From: Desertimonas sp963732335
GTDB taxonomy: Bacteria > Actinomycetota > Acidimicrobiia > Acidimicrobiales > Ilumatobacteraceae
DNA length: 64,000 nt
Direction: 5' to 3'
Assembly (NCBI GenBank): GCA_963732335.1
Contig: CAVSZO010000006.1
Span: 1 to 64,000 of the forward strand
The position numbers were made by a program, and so were the translations under genes. A model generated the notes under the pieces. It had not been told where the DNA came from. It was given only the letters and a program-made list of their open reading frames with translations, and ran no database searches. This document shows positions 29,354 through 37,603 of the stretch, one piece after another. How positions within the stretch are numbered: position 1 is the first letter of the stretch; every line of letters starts with the position of its first letter.

Positions 29354-30040
29354 ATGAACCAAGTTGCGATCATCACCGGGGCGTCACAGGGACTCGGCCT
29401 CGCCCTCGCCAAGGAGCTCGCCGCCCGGGGCTACTCGCTCGCCGTCGATGCCCGGAGGGCTGACCGCCTGGCCGCCGCCGAAGCCGAGCTCGCCCCGATG
29501 ACACGGGTGACTGCCATCGCCGGCGATGTCACCGATGCCGAGCACCGTCACCGCCTCGTCGCTGCCGCCGCCGAGCTCGGATCGATCGCCGTACTCGTCA
29601 ACAACGCCAGCACACTCGGGGAGAGCCCGCTCCCCCACCTCGACGACATCGACGCCGACACGTTGCGGCACACCTTCGAGACCAACGTCGTCGCCCCGCT
29701 GGCGCTGTACCAGCTCGCCCTCCCCCACCTCGGTCCACGTGCCGTCGTCGTCAACGTCACGTCGGACGCGGCGGTCGAGGGATATTCGGGGTGGGGCGGC
29801 TACGGAGCCAGCAAGGCGGCGCTCGAACAAGTCGGCCGGGTACTCGCCGCCGAGCGTCCGGATCTGCGGGTGCTCACCGTCGATCCAGGCGACATGCGCA
29901 CCGAGATGCACCAGGACGCGTTCCCGGGCGAAGACATCAGCGACCGACCGCCGCCCGAGGCGAGTGTCCCCGGAATCGTGGCGCTGATCGAAGGCGACCA
30001 ACCGAGCGGGCGCTACGCCGCGAGAGAGGTCGTCCGATGA
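29354..30040 (+). CDS. Short-chain dehydrogenase/reductase
   Basis: An intact 228-residue SDR. The cofactor motif is TGASQGLG (residues 8-15), NNAS lies near residue 83, the catalytic Ser is in VNVTSDAAVEGYS and the YGASK motif in WGGYGASKAALEQVG. The Arg after ALAVDAR suggests NADP(H), but this is inference. A GGGAGGGA ribosome site precedes the ATG. Its stop overlaps the QueA-like start by 4 bp (ATGA), a conserved SDR-QueA-like pairing in some Actinobacteria. The substrate is unknown. Confidence 0.88.
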   Translation: MNQVAIITGASQGLGLALAKELAARGYSLAVDARRADRLAAAEAELAPMTRVTAIAGDVTDAEHRHRLVAAAAELGSIAVLVNNASTLGESPLPHLDDIDADTLRHTFETNVVAPLALYQLALPHLGPRAVVVNVTSDAAVEGYSGWGGYGASKAALEQVGRVLAAERPDLRVLTVDPGDMRTEMHQDAFPGEDISDRPPPEASVPGIVALIEGDQPSGRYAAREVVR

Positions 30041-31179
30041 GCGCCGTCGCGTTGCTCGACCGCTACGCCAACCGGTCGGCCTCAGCCGCCAGCTCCGCCG
30101 GCGGACCCTCCCGGTCGTCTGGCAGCACCCCTTCCGCTGAGCTTCACGCTCGACTCCGAACACCAAGCTCACCAGCCGCCAGAGGCAAGTGGCCTGCGCC
30201 GCGACGACGTCCGCCTGCTCGTGTCGCCCGGACTGGCCGCGCCGATCCACACGACCTTCGCCTCGCTCCCCGACTACCTCCAGCCGGGCGATCTCGTCGT
30301 CGTCAATACGTCGGCGACCATCGCTGCTGCGCTCGACGTCGTCATCGGCGGACGTGGCGACGCCGTCCTCCACGTGTCCAACCAGTTGCCGGGGGACCTG
30401 TGGATGGTCGAGCCGCGGCGAAAGATCGCCAACGGGTCGACGGAACGGCTCAGCCTCGACGACGAGCCGGCGTCGGTGCTCCTGCCGAGCGGCCAACCGC
30501 TGCTTCACCTCCTCCGCAGGGCACCCGGATCGCAGCGAATCTGGCTCGCCGTGACAGCGGGCGGCGTCGATCTCGCCGCCACGATGGCAGCTGTTGGACG
30601 ACCGATCCGCTATCAGTACGTGCCTCGCGATTGGCCGCTCGACAGCTATCAGACGGTCTTTGCGACGGAGCCGGGCAGCGCCGAGATGCCGAGCGCGGCT
30701 CGCCCGTTCACCACGACGATCGTGACTCGACTCGTCAGCAAGGGCGTGGCTGTCGCTCCGATCACCCTGCACACTGGCGTCTCCTCGCTGGAGGCCGGTG
30801 AACGGCCGTACACGGAGCGGTATCGAGTGCCCGCGGCGACGGCTGCCCTCGCCAACGCGACGCACCGCGGCGGTGGGCACGTGATCGCCATCGGCACCAC
30901 GGCGGTGCGTGCCCTCGAAACCGTCACCGATCCTGGCGGCACCGTGCATCCCGGCGAGGGATGGACCGACGTGGTCGTCGAACCCGCCGACGCGGTGTGC
31001 GCGCCGTCGACGGATTGCTGACCGGCTGGCACGAGCCGGAGGCGACGCACCTGGCGATGCTCGAGGCGGTGGCCGGTCGGGAGCTGTTGACCGTCGCCTA
31101 CGAGTCGGCGTTCGCTGCCGGCTACCGCTGGCACGAGTTCGGCGACAGCCACCTGATCCTTCCCTACGCTGGACCGTGA
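30037..31179 (+). CDS. queA: QueA-like S-adenosylmethionine:tRNA ribosyltransferase-isomerase (frameshifted)
   Basis: About 380 residues. After a frameshifted N-terminus (MSAVALLDR, then GLRRDDVRLLVSPGLAAPIHTTFASLPDYLQPGDLVVVNTSATIAAAL) the QueA body is clear: VLHVSNQLPGDLWMVEPRRK, GRPIRYQYVPRDWPLDSYQTVFATEPGSAEMPSAARPFT, ATHRGGGHVIAIGTTAVRALETV, and after a shift near 30985 GLLTGWHEPEATHLAMLEAV, ending YRWHEFGDSHLILPYAGP. QueA moves the ribosyl group of SAM onto preQ1 in tRNA, but no other queuosine gene is nearby and actinobacterial members of this divergent branch may do something else. Frame changes also occur near 30110. Confidence 0.75.
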
Positions 31180-31206
31180 TGGTCACTGCTGGAGCCCGCC
31201 TCCCCC

Positions 31207-31884
31207 GTGCGTTCGCCGGTGGGTGTCTCGGTCGCTCCGCCGATCCCGGTCGGGCGCCGAGCGGTTCTCTACGCCGTGCGCCGGATCGGTGACGCCACCG
31301 TCGAGGAAGTCGCCACCCACCTCGGGATCACGGTCTCCGGAGCGCGCCAGCACCTGTCGTCGCTCGCCGAACACGGGCTCGTCGAGGCTGTCGAGATCCG
31401 CGATGACCCACCCCGGCGTGGACGACCGCGGCTCATCTATCACGTCAGTGAGCTCGGTGATCTGCTCTTTCCCAAGGCCTACGGAGCGCTGACGAACGAG
31501 CTGCTCGGCTACGTGGCAGAGAGCGGCGAGGACGCCATCGACCGGCTCTTCGAACGCCGCCGCGACCACCGCATCGCCAATGCTGAAGCGCGGTTGGAAC
31601 GGCATCGCTCGCTCGCCGGCAAGGTCGCCGAACTGACGGCAATCCTCGACGAGGACGGCTATCTCGCCTCGTGGGAACAGCTCAACCGGGACCACTTCCT
31701 CATCGTCGAGCACAACTGCGCGATTGCCGCCGTTGCCGCTACCTATCGTCAGGCCTGCTCGAGCGAGCTGGAGTTCATCCGCGCCGTCCTTCCGGACGCC
31801 GAGATCACACGTGTGAGCCACATGGCCAGCGGCGATCGCCGCTGCGCCTACGACGTCCGCCGACAGCGTCACACGGCCGAGTAG
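31207..31884 (+). CDS. SufR-like winged-helix regulator with Fe-S-type cysteines
   Basis: An intact 225-residue regulator. The winged helix is VLYAVRRIGDATVEEVATHLGITVSGARQHLSSLAEHGLVEAVEI plus the wing RRGRPRLIYHVSE. The C-terminal part carries NCAIAAVAATYRQAC (Cys171 and Cys184, C-X12-C) and, 28 residues later, RRCAYDV (Cys213). SufR proteins bind an Fe-S cluster through Cys in this arrangement, usually with one more Cys about 14 residues after the second; here that position is Ala. The GTG at 31207 is the likely start. The VIT-type iron/manganese transporter starts 10 bp downstream, so iron sensing is a reasonable inference. Confidence 0.8.
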   Translation: MRSPVGVSVAPPIPVGRRAVLYAVRRIGDATVEEVATHLGITVSGARQHLSSLAEHGLVEAVEIRDDPPRRGRPRLIYHVSELGDLLFPKAYGALTNELLGYVAESGEDAIDRLFERRRDHRIANAEARLERHRSLAGKVAELTAILDEDGYLASWEQLNRDHFLIVEHNCAIAAVAATYRQACSSELEFIRAVLPDAEITRVSHMASGDRRCAYDVRRQRHTAE

Positions 31885-31894
31885 GTTCCGAGCG

Positions 31895-32632
31895 ATGGGC
31901 ACCTCCGTTGCCCGGTTCGGCACGGGCCCGCGTGGGCGCCTTCCGCACCCGGAGCACCACCGATCGCAGCGCGTCGGTTGGCTGCGGGCGGCAGTGCTCG
32001 GTGCCAACGACGGCATCGTGTCGACCGCCAGCTTGATCGTGGGCGTCGCCGCAGCCGACGCGACCCGGTCGACGATCCTGACCGCCGGCACTGCAGGCCT
32101 GGTTGCCGGCGCCATGTCGATGGCCGTCGGCGAGTACGTGTCCGTCAGCTCGCAGCGCGATGCCGAGCGGGCCGATCTCGCCCAGGAGCGCCGCGAACTC
32201 GCCACCGACCCCGTGAGCGAGCTCAACGAGTTGACCCGGATCTACGAACGGCGCGGACTCGACGCACCGCTGGCTGCCGAAGTGGCTCGACAGCTGACCG
32301 ACCACGATGCGCTCGGAGCCCACGTGCGCGACGAGCTCGGGCTCACCGACGTGGTGGCCGCCCGCCCGCTGCAGGCGGCGTGGTCCTCGGCGGCAGCGTT
32401 CACGGTCGGGGCCCTGCTTCCCCTGCTGGCGGCGCTGGCCAGCCCGTCGTCGCCGCGGATCGTGGTCGTGGCGGCCGCGGCGCTCACGGCCCTGGCGGTG
32501 CTCGGGGCGCTCGGCGCCCGCCTCGGTGGCGCCCGAATCGGCGCCGCCGCGGCGCGCATCACCGCCCTCGGTGCCCTGGCCATGGCCGTGACCGCGGCGA
32601 TCGGGGCCGCTGTCGGCACGGCCGTCGAGTGA
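31895..32632 (+). CDS. VIT family iron/manganese transporter
   Basis: An intact 245-residue protein of the VIT1/CCC1 family. Helix 1 carries the family motif RAAVLGANDGIVSTASLIVGVAAA (residues 30-53), followed by TAGLVAGAMSMAVGEYVSVSSQRDAERADLAQER with the acidic metal-site residues. A cytoplasmic helical part (LNELTRIYERRGLDAPLAAEVARQLTDHDAL) binds metal in characterised members. Three further helices follow (AAFTVGALLPLLAALA, IVVVAAAALTALAVLGALGA, ITALGALAMAVTAAIGAAVG). It is 10 bp downstream of the SufR-like regulator, which fits iron-dependent control. Confidence 0.9.
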   Translation: MGTSVARFGTGPRGRLPHPEHHRSQRVGWLRAAVLGANDGIVSTASLIVGVAAADATRSTILTAGTAGLVAGAMSMAVGEYVSVSSQRDAERADLAQERRELATDPVSELNELTRIYERRGLDAPLAAEVARQLTDHDALGAHVRDELGLTDVVAARPLQAAWSSAAAFTVGALLPLLAALASPSSPRIVVVAAAALTALAVLGALGARLGGARIGAAAARITALGALAMAVTAAIGAAVGTAVE

Positions 32633-32667
32633 CGTCATTGCGACATCACCGACGCACAACTTTGACA

Positions 32668-32696
32668 TTGACATGACATCATTTTGATGTCATAGT
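32668..32696 (+). promoter_or_regulatory. Promoter with operator palindrome between -35 and -10, leaderless type
   Basis: TTGACA (32668-32673) and CATAGT (32691-32696) are 17 bp apart. Between and over them lies a perfect 9+9 inverted repeat with a 3-base spacer: ATGACATCA (32673-32681) TTT TGATGTCAT (32685-32693). The ATG of the next gene is at 32703, only 6 bp after the -10, so the mRNA would start at or next to the start codon. No Shine-Dalgarno is present. Confidence 0.65.
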
Positions 32697-32702
32697 GGCG
32701 TC

Positions 32703-33209
32703 ATGGAGTTGGGACCGTACGTCGACACCCTCCACCGGGAGCTCACCGCCGCCGCCGAGGTCGGCGGTGACGACGTCCGCCGGGCTGCCGACCGCCTGCT
32801 CACCGCCCTCGACGCCGCCGTGCGCCTCGTGCTCATCGACGCCCTCGGTGCGGCGGCCGAGCAGATCACCGCCGAGCTGGCTCCGGGATCCGTCGATCTG
32901 CGCCTGCGCGGCCGCGACCCCGAGTTCGTGGTCACCGTCCCGGTCCCACCGGAACCGCCAGCTCCACCGCCGCCACCACCGCCGTCAGTGACGTTCGACG
33001 CCGACGAGACGACGGCGCGGATCTCCCTGCGACTTCCCGACGGGCTGAAGGCCCGCATCGAGGAAGCCGCCGGCAGCATCGGGGCGTCCGTCAACTCGTG
33101 GCTCGTCCACGCCCTGCAGGACGCCGTGGTGCAAACCGACCAGCAGTCACCACACGAGCGAACTCGCGCCGCCCGCCCAGGCAAACGCCTAACGGGCTGG
33201 GTCCGCTGA
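32703..33209 (+). CDS. Ribbon-helix-helix DNA-binding protein
   Basis: An intact 168-residue protein. Residues 1-80 are helical and acidic (DTLHRELTAAAEVGGDDVRRAADRLLTALDAAVRLVLIDALG). A Pro-rich linker (PEPPAPPPPPPP, about 83-95) follows, then a HicB/Arc-like ribbon-helix-helix domain ARISLRLPDGLKARIEEAAGSIGASVNSWLVHALQDAV (about 104-141). The tail is Arg/Lys-rich. The palindrome across its promoter is the obvious binding site, so autoregulation is likely. It heads an operon with a DUF4097 protein (25 bp gap) and a 49-residue protein. The helical N-terminus could oligomerise or bind a partner. Confidence 0.8.
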   Translation: MELGPYVDTLHRELTAAAEVGGDDVRRAADRLLTALDAAVRLVLIDALGAAAEQITAELAPGSVDLRLRGRDPEFVVTVPVPPEPPAPPPPPPPSVTFDADETTARISLRLPDGLKARIEEAAGSIGASVNSWLVHALQDAVVQTDQQSPHERTRAARPGKRLTGWVR

Positions 33210-33234
33210 CAACCCAGTTCCGAGGAGGAACCTG

Positions 33235-34092
33235 ATGACATCGTTCACGACACCTGGACCTGCCGCGCTCATCGTGCGGTTCGCCTCCGGACGCCTCACC
33301 GTCGGCACCGCCGACGACGCCGACAACGCGACCACCACCGTGGTCGACGTGCGGCCCGGCAACCCGGGCAGCGCGACTGATGTCGAGCACGCCGCCGCCA
33401 CGGTCGTCGAACAACGGGGCGACACCATCGAGGTGATCGCCCCGACGGCGAAGGGCTGGTTCGGCAGGAATCCGCGACTCGACATTCGTGCCGTTGTCCC
33501 GCCACACTCGCGAGTCGACGTCGACGAGAAGTCCGCCGACGTACAGCTCTCCGGGAGACTCGGCCGCGTCTCCGTCTCCTCGGCTTCTGGTGACGTCGCC
33601 GTCGAGCACGCCGACGAGCTGCAGGTCCGCACCGCCAGCGGCGACGTGTCGTGTCAGTTCGTCGACGGCGATGCGTCGATCACCACGGCGTCGGGGGATG
33701 TCCGGCTCGAAACCATCGCCGGCTCGGTGGAGCTGTCGACCGCCTCCGGTGACGTCAATGTGGCTCACATCGTCGGTGATGCGCGAGTCCGTTCGGCCTC
33801 CGGTGACATCGGGCTCAAGGAGGCCGACGGGTCGGTGACGGTGCGAACGGCCTCGGGTGACATACGCGTCGATTCCATTCGGCGGGGAACCACGGAGATC
33901 GACTCGGCGTCTGGCGACGTCGACCTCGGTATCGCCCTCGGGACCGCAGCGTGGCTCGACGTCCAAGCGCTGTCGGGAACGGTCTCGTCGACCCTCGACC
34001 CGACCGACGCTCCAGGCAGTGACGCCGAAACCGTCTCGATCCACGCCCACACGCTCAGCGGCGACATTCGCGTCCGCCGGGCGCCGAACTGA
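33235..34092 (+). CDS. DUF4097 beta-helix repeat protein
   Basis: An intact 285-residue protein with a strong GAGGAGG ribosome site. The N-terminus (GRLTVGTADDADNATTTVVDVRPG) is followed by a run of DUF4097 repeats, each ending in the motif (T/S)ASGDV or SASGDI: SSASGDVAVEHADELQV, RTASGDVSCQFVDGDASI, TTASGDVRLETIAGSVEL, STASGDVNVAHIVGDARV, RSASGDIGLKEADGSVTV, RTASGDIRVDSIRRG. This gives a regular beta-solenoid. No signal peptide or membrane helix is seen, so it is probably cytoplasmic. Members often sit next to DNA-binding regulators, as here; function is unknown. Confidence 0.85.
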   Translation: MTSFTTPGPAALIVRFASGRLTVGTADDADNATTTVVDVRPGNPGSATDVEHAAATVVEQRGDTIEVIAPTAKGWFGRNPRLDIRAVVPPHSRVDVDEKSADVQLSGRLGRVSVSSASGDVAVEHADELQVRTASGDVSCQFVDGDASITTASGDVRLETIAGSVELSTASGDVNVAHIVGDARVRSASGDIGLKEADGSVTVRTASGDIRVDSIRRGTTEIDSASGDVDLGIALGTAAWLDVQALSGTVSSTLDPTDAPGSDAETVSIHAHTLSGDIRVRRAPN

Positions 34093-34117
34093 ACGCCGAT
34101 CGGCAAAGGAGTACGCC

Positions 34118-34267
34118 GTGAACGACTTTCTCATCGCCCAGCTCGCCCGTGAACACATGAGCCGCCTCGTCCGGCAAGCGGAACTCACCCGCCTGGTCCG
34201 GGAGGCAGAGGCCTCCGGCGACCGCCCCATGCGGCGCCGCCGCCGCGAGCACACCGATCACCGCTGA
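34118..34267 (+). CDS. Small basic hypothetical protein
   Basis: A 49-residue protein starting at GTG with an AAAGGAG site 7 bp upstream: NDFLIAQLAREHMSRLVRQAELTRLVREAEASGDRPMRRRRREHTDHR. It is one amphipathic helix followed by an Arg-rich tail. It is 25 bp after the DUF4097 stop and clearly in the same operon. Its likeness to short leader-like proteins of other actinobacterial DUF4097 operons is an impression only. No family is recognised. Confidence 0.65.
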   Translation: MNDFLIAQLAREHMSRLVRQAELTRLVREAEASGDRPMRRRRREHTDHR

Positions 34268-34670
34268 GGGTTTCGGCTCTCCTCACCTATCCAGTGGGTC
34301 TCAGGCGCACGGCGCGATCGAGCGCGTTGGCTCCGGAAGCAGCACGATGCCCGGCCGCGGTGACAGTTGGCGGCCGCCAGTGCGAAGGTACCGCATCTGG
34401 ATGCCAGCTCGGTCGTCACGATGCGGCGGATTGCGGTGCCAGCCTGGACCTCGGCGCGTGCTGAGCACGACAACGGTGCTCAGCAGCGACAAGTTCGGCG
34501 CGTCCACACGATTCGGGCGATCTGCGGCGCCGAATGCACCGCATCGCGCCTGCGCTCCAGAGCGAACGCGACCACTGGCTGCCGCGAGCGTGTCGGACCG
34601 CACGGATCGGTGTGGAGAGCGCAGCCTCGCCCGCCGCCCGACCGCGCGGCGCATCGGCGACGTTCTTACG
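34268..34670. other. Gap without a gene, with one strong hairpin
   Basis: About 400 bases. TGCTGAGCAC (34459-34468) and GTGCTCAGCA (34476-34485) form a perfect 10-bp stem with loop GACAACG. No T run follows, so it is not a classic terminator. It lies between the ends of convergent genes and could stop transcripts from either side. Nothing else is recognised. Confidence 0.45.
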
Positions 34671-35482
34671 TCAGTCGAGAGCGAGGACCTTGCGGAGGAA
34701 GTCGGCCACGTCGCCGAGCACTTCATCGCGGTTCGTCTCGTTGAACACTTCGTGAGCTGCCCCGTCGTACACCGTGTGCTGCAGCGAGGTGCCCTTGATC
34801 CTCTCCATCGTCGCGGCCGTCACCTCGTAGGGCACGAGCTGGTCGGCCGCACCGTGGATCCACAGCGTCGGAACGTCGCCGAACGTGCCGCCGGCCGCCA
34901 CGACGTCGGCCCCGTCGGCCAGGGCCCGCAGAGTCGCCTTGTGGAACGGTCCGTGGTACACCAGTGGATCGGCGGCATAGGCGGCGCCGACTGACGGATC
35001 CCGCGACAGGATCGCCGGATCGATCGGGATGTCGGGGATCGGGTCCATCTCCAGCAGCATCTCGAACGCCGGGTTGCCGCCGACCACCGGTCCCGACAGC
35101 ACGAGGGCGGTGAGCTCGTCGAGGTAGCGCTGGGCGAAGCGAGCGGCGATCAGGCCACCCATCGAATGCCCGACGAGCACGACCGGAAGTCCCGGGTGAT
35201 CAGCGCGAGCCCGATCGGCGACGGCATGGAGGTCGGTGACGAGCGTCTCGATGTCGTCGACGAGCGCCCGCTCCCCCGCCGACTGGCCGTGACCGAGGTG
35301 ATCAGGGGCGTACACCACGGCGCCGAGCCCGACGAGCATCGCCGCCACGTGCTCGTATCGGCCGGCATGCTCGCCGTAGCCGTGGGCCAGCAGCGTGGTG
35401 AACCGAGGCTCCTCGTCCCCTGACCACGTGGTGACGTGGATCCGGCCGGCGGCCCCCTCGAACTCTTAACTCGCAGTGGTCA
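34671..35482 (-). CDS. Alpha/beta hydrolase, monoacylglycerol-lipase-like (in-frame stop near start)
   Basis: About 270 residues. The lipase pattern is complete: TTLLAHGYGEHAGRYEHVA, YAPDHLGHGQSAGERALVDDIETLVTDL, the nucleophile elbow VVLVGHSMGG, FARRY-like region ARFAQRYLDELTALVLSGP, the acid region PTLWIHGAADQLVPY and the His in YDGAAHEVFNE. From the ATG at 35482 (GAGGAG upstream) it reads MTTAS, then TAA, then EFEGAAGRIHVTTWSGDEEP. That single stop at codon 6 is probably a base error, because the family usually reads Tyr there. It likely hydrolyses monoglycerides or lysophospholipids. Confidence 0.8.
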
Positions 35483-35533
35483 TCCGAACTCCTCAGCCCT
35501 TTCGTCGGCCGGTCAGTCTGGCACGCCGGTGGG

Positions 35534-36313
35534 TCATCGCATCGCCACCAGGACGCGATCGTCGCCGTATTGCCACACCGTGCCGGCGTCGATGAAGCCG
35601 GCAGCGCCCAGGGCGGCAAGGTGCTGCTGCAGCGGCGGCGTGACCGTCGCCTCCGGGTGACCGGCATTGCGGCGCGCCCGCTCGGCGAAGGCGGCGGCGA
35701 GCTCCTCGTCGCCGCCGACCGCCGACTCCAGCGCCTCCCACCACGGGCTCCACGCCTCCCGGTCATCGTCGGCAACCTGTCGCAGCGCTGCCTGCAGCGC
35801 GCTCAGCCTGGGGTGCTCGGGCTCGAAGAAGTGGTCACCATTGACGACGACCCCGTGGGGCTCGAGCACGGAGACAGCACCGGCGTACGCGGCACGCAGC
35901 GCATCGCGCTCGAGCCAGTGCAACGCGGTGGTCGACACGACGGCGTCGAACCGACCGAACTCCGAGACGGCGCCGGGCCAATCGGGCGAACGCAGATCGG
36001 CCTGTACCCAGGACAACCGGCCCCCGAAGTCGCCGTAGGCACGCCGTCCGAGCAGCATCAGCACAGGGTCGTTGTCCAGGGCGACGACGGAGACACCGGG
36101 GAAGCGATCGAGGACCCGCGCGGCCAACGAGCCAGGCCCGCAACCCAGGTCGAGGATCCGGCGCGGCTCTTCACCGGCGACGTCGGCGACGACATCGACG
36201 ATCACGGCGAACCGCTCCTCGCGGTTGGCCATGTATCCCTCTTGCTGGTCGTCCCAGCGCCGCAGCCACGCGGCACCGTCGACGACGCCGGTGCGGTCCG
36301 ACGAGTGGTTCAC
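35534..36313 (-). CDS. Class I SAM-dependent methyltransferase
   Basis: An intact protein of about 259 residues. SAM-binding motif I is RRILDLGCGPGSLAARVL, motif II VSVVALDNDPVLML, and motif IV FDAVVSTTALHWL. The start is taken as GTG at 36313 (VNHSSDRTGVVDGAAWLRRWDDQQEGYMANREERF), because this N-terminal segment, with WLRRWDDQQEGY, is conserved in relatives. The longer open frame upstream runs over the divergent coaBC start. The substrate is unknown. It ends 51 bp before the hydrolase start on the same strand. Confidence 0.85.
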   Translation of the reverse strand: MNHSSDRTGVVDGAAWLRRWDDQQEGYMANREERFAVIVDVVADVAGEEPRRILDLGCGPGSLAARVLDRFPGVSVVALDNDPVLMLLGRRAYGDFGGRLSWVQADLRSPDWPGAVSEFGRFDAVVSTTALHWLERDALRAAYAGAVSVLEPHGVVVNGDHFFEPEHPRLSALQAALRQVADDDREAWSPWWEALESAVGGDEELAAAFAERARRNAGHPEATVTPPLQQHLAALGAAGFIDAGTVWQYGDDRVLVAMR

Positions 36314-36331
36314 GCCGTACAGTCTCGTCGG

Positions 36332-37591
36332 ATGCCTGAGGTCCTGTTCCAGCTGAGCGGATCGATCGCCGCCTACAAGGCATGCCACGTCGTGTCTCGG
36401 CTCGTCCAGGCCGGCTGTGCCGTACAGACCGTGGCGACGCGGGCTGCGCTCGAGTTCATCGGACCGGCGACCCTGGAGGGACTCACGGGGCGGCCCGTGG
36501 CGACCGACACGTTTGCGCCCGGCTCGATGATGGACCACATCCATCTCGTCCGCCGTGCCGATCTCGTGGTCCTCTGCCCGGCGACAGCGAACACGATCAA
36601 TCGCCTGGCGGCGGGCAATGCCGACGAACTGATCGGCACGATGTTCCTCGCCTTCGACTTCCGCGTCCCGTACGTCGTCGTGCCGGCGATGAACGCGGCG
36701 ATGTACGAGCATCCAGCCACGACGGCCTCGATCGATCGGCTGCGCGGCTGGGGTGTCGAGTTCATCGATCCGTCGTCCGGCTCGCTCGCGTGCGGCGAGA
36801 TCGGTCCCGGCCGGCTCGCCGAACCCGACGACATCGTCGAGGAATTGCTGCGCCGCGTCCGTTCGTCACCCGGTGCGCCGATCCGCGAGAGGCCCGCTCC
36901 TGGCGGACAGCGTGTCCTCATCACGGCCGGCGGTACCAAGGTCCCGATCGACGGCGTACGGGCGATCACCAACACCAGCAGCGGCAGGACTGGCGCCGAA
37001 CTCGCCGCCCACTTCGCCCGCGCCGGCCACGACGTGACACTGCTCCACGCCGCCGAAGCCGCAGTGCCGGAACCGACGAGCGGTTCAATCTCGATGCATC
37101 CGTTCACGACGTTCGACGACCTCGCCGGCGCCCTCAACGAGCTGTTGCCCGGCGGGCATTTCGACGCCGTGATCCACCTCGCCGCAGTCAGCGACTACGA
37201 CGTCGACCACGTTGTTGTCGACGGGACGTCGGTCACCGTTGACACGAACAGCAAGCTCGACACCGGCGACGTGATGGAGATCCATCTCAAGCGGAACCCC
37301 AAGCTGCTCGCCCAGCTCAAGGACCTCGGTGGTGACGACCTCGTCGTCGTTGGCTTCAAGCTCACCAACGGCGCGTCCGCCGAACAGCGCGCTGCGTCGG
37401 TGCGTGGCATCGTCGACGGCACCGATCTCGTCGTCCACAACGACGTCACCGAGATGGGCGAAGGTCGCCACGTGGCGACGATCTATCGGCCGGTCAGCGA
37501 CAGCGTCGAGGTCGTCGCCACAGTCGCTGACAATGCCGAGCTCGCCGCCGTTCTGGAGCGCGAGATCGCCGCCCTCGTTGCGGCGCGCTGA
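36332..37591 (+). CDS. coaBC: Bifunctional phosphopantothenoylcysteine decarboxylase/phosphopantothenate-cysteine ligase
   Basis: An intact 419-residue CoaBC for coenzyme A synthesis. The N-terminal flavoprotein CoaC part (1-185) has LFQLSGSIAAYKACHVVSRL, DLVVLCPATANTINRLAAG, and the substrate clamp VVPAMNAAMYEHPAT; the active-site Cys is in GSLACGEIGPGRLAEPDDIV. The CoaB part (190-415) has VLITAGGTKVPIDGVRAITNTSSGRTGAELA, VIHLAAVSDYDVD and NPKLLAQLKDLGGDDLVVVGFKLT, joining Cys to phosphopantothenate (CTP in bacteria). It is divergent from the methyltransferase with an 18-bp gap. Sequence is somewhat diverged from the usual PVRFI.N.SSGKMG, so a CoaBC-like paralog is possible. Confidence 0.85.
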   Translation: MPEVLFQLSGSIAAYKACHVVSRLVQAGCAVQTVATRAALEFIGPATLEGLTGRPVATDTFAPGSMMDHIHLVRRADLVVLCPATANTINRLAAGNADELIGTMFLAFDFRVPYVVVPAMNAAMYEHPATTASIDRLRGWGVEFIDPSSGSLACGEIGPGRLAEPDDIVEELLRRVRSSPGAPIRERPAPGGQRVLITAGGTKVPIDGVRAITNTSSGRTGAELAAHFARAGHDVTLLHAAEAAVPEPTSGSISMHPFTTFDDLAGALNELLPGGHFDAVIHLAAVSDYDVDHVVVDGTSVTVDTNSKLDTGDVMEIHLKRNPKLLAQLKDLGGDDLVVVGFKLTNGASAEQRAASVRGIVDGTDLVVHNDVTEMGEGRHVATIYRPVSDSVEVVATVADNAELAAVLEREIAALVAAR

Positions 37592-37603
37592 GTCCGGACG
37601 TAT

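Noticed and set aside
34459..34485. A rho-independent terminator
   Set aside because: The stem is perfect but no T run follows on either strand; reported only as a hairpin.
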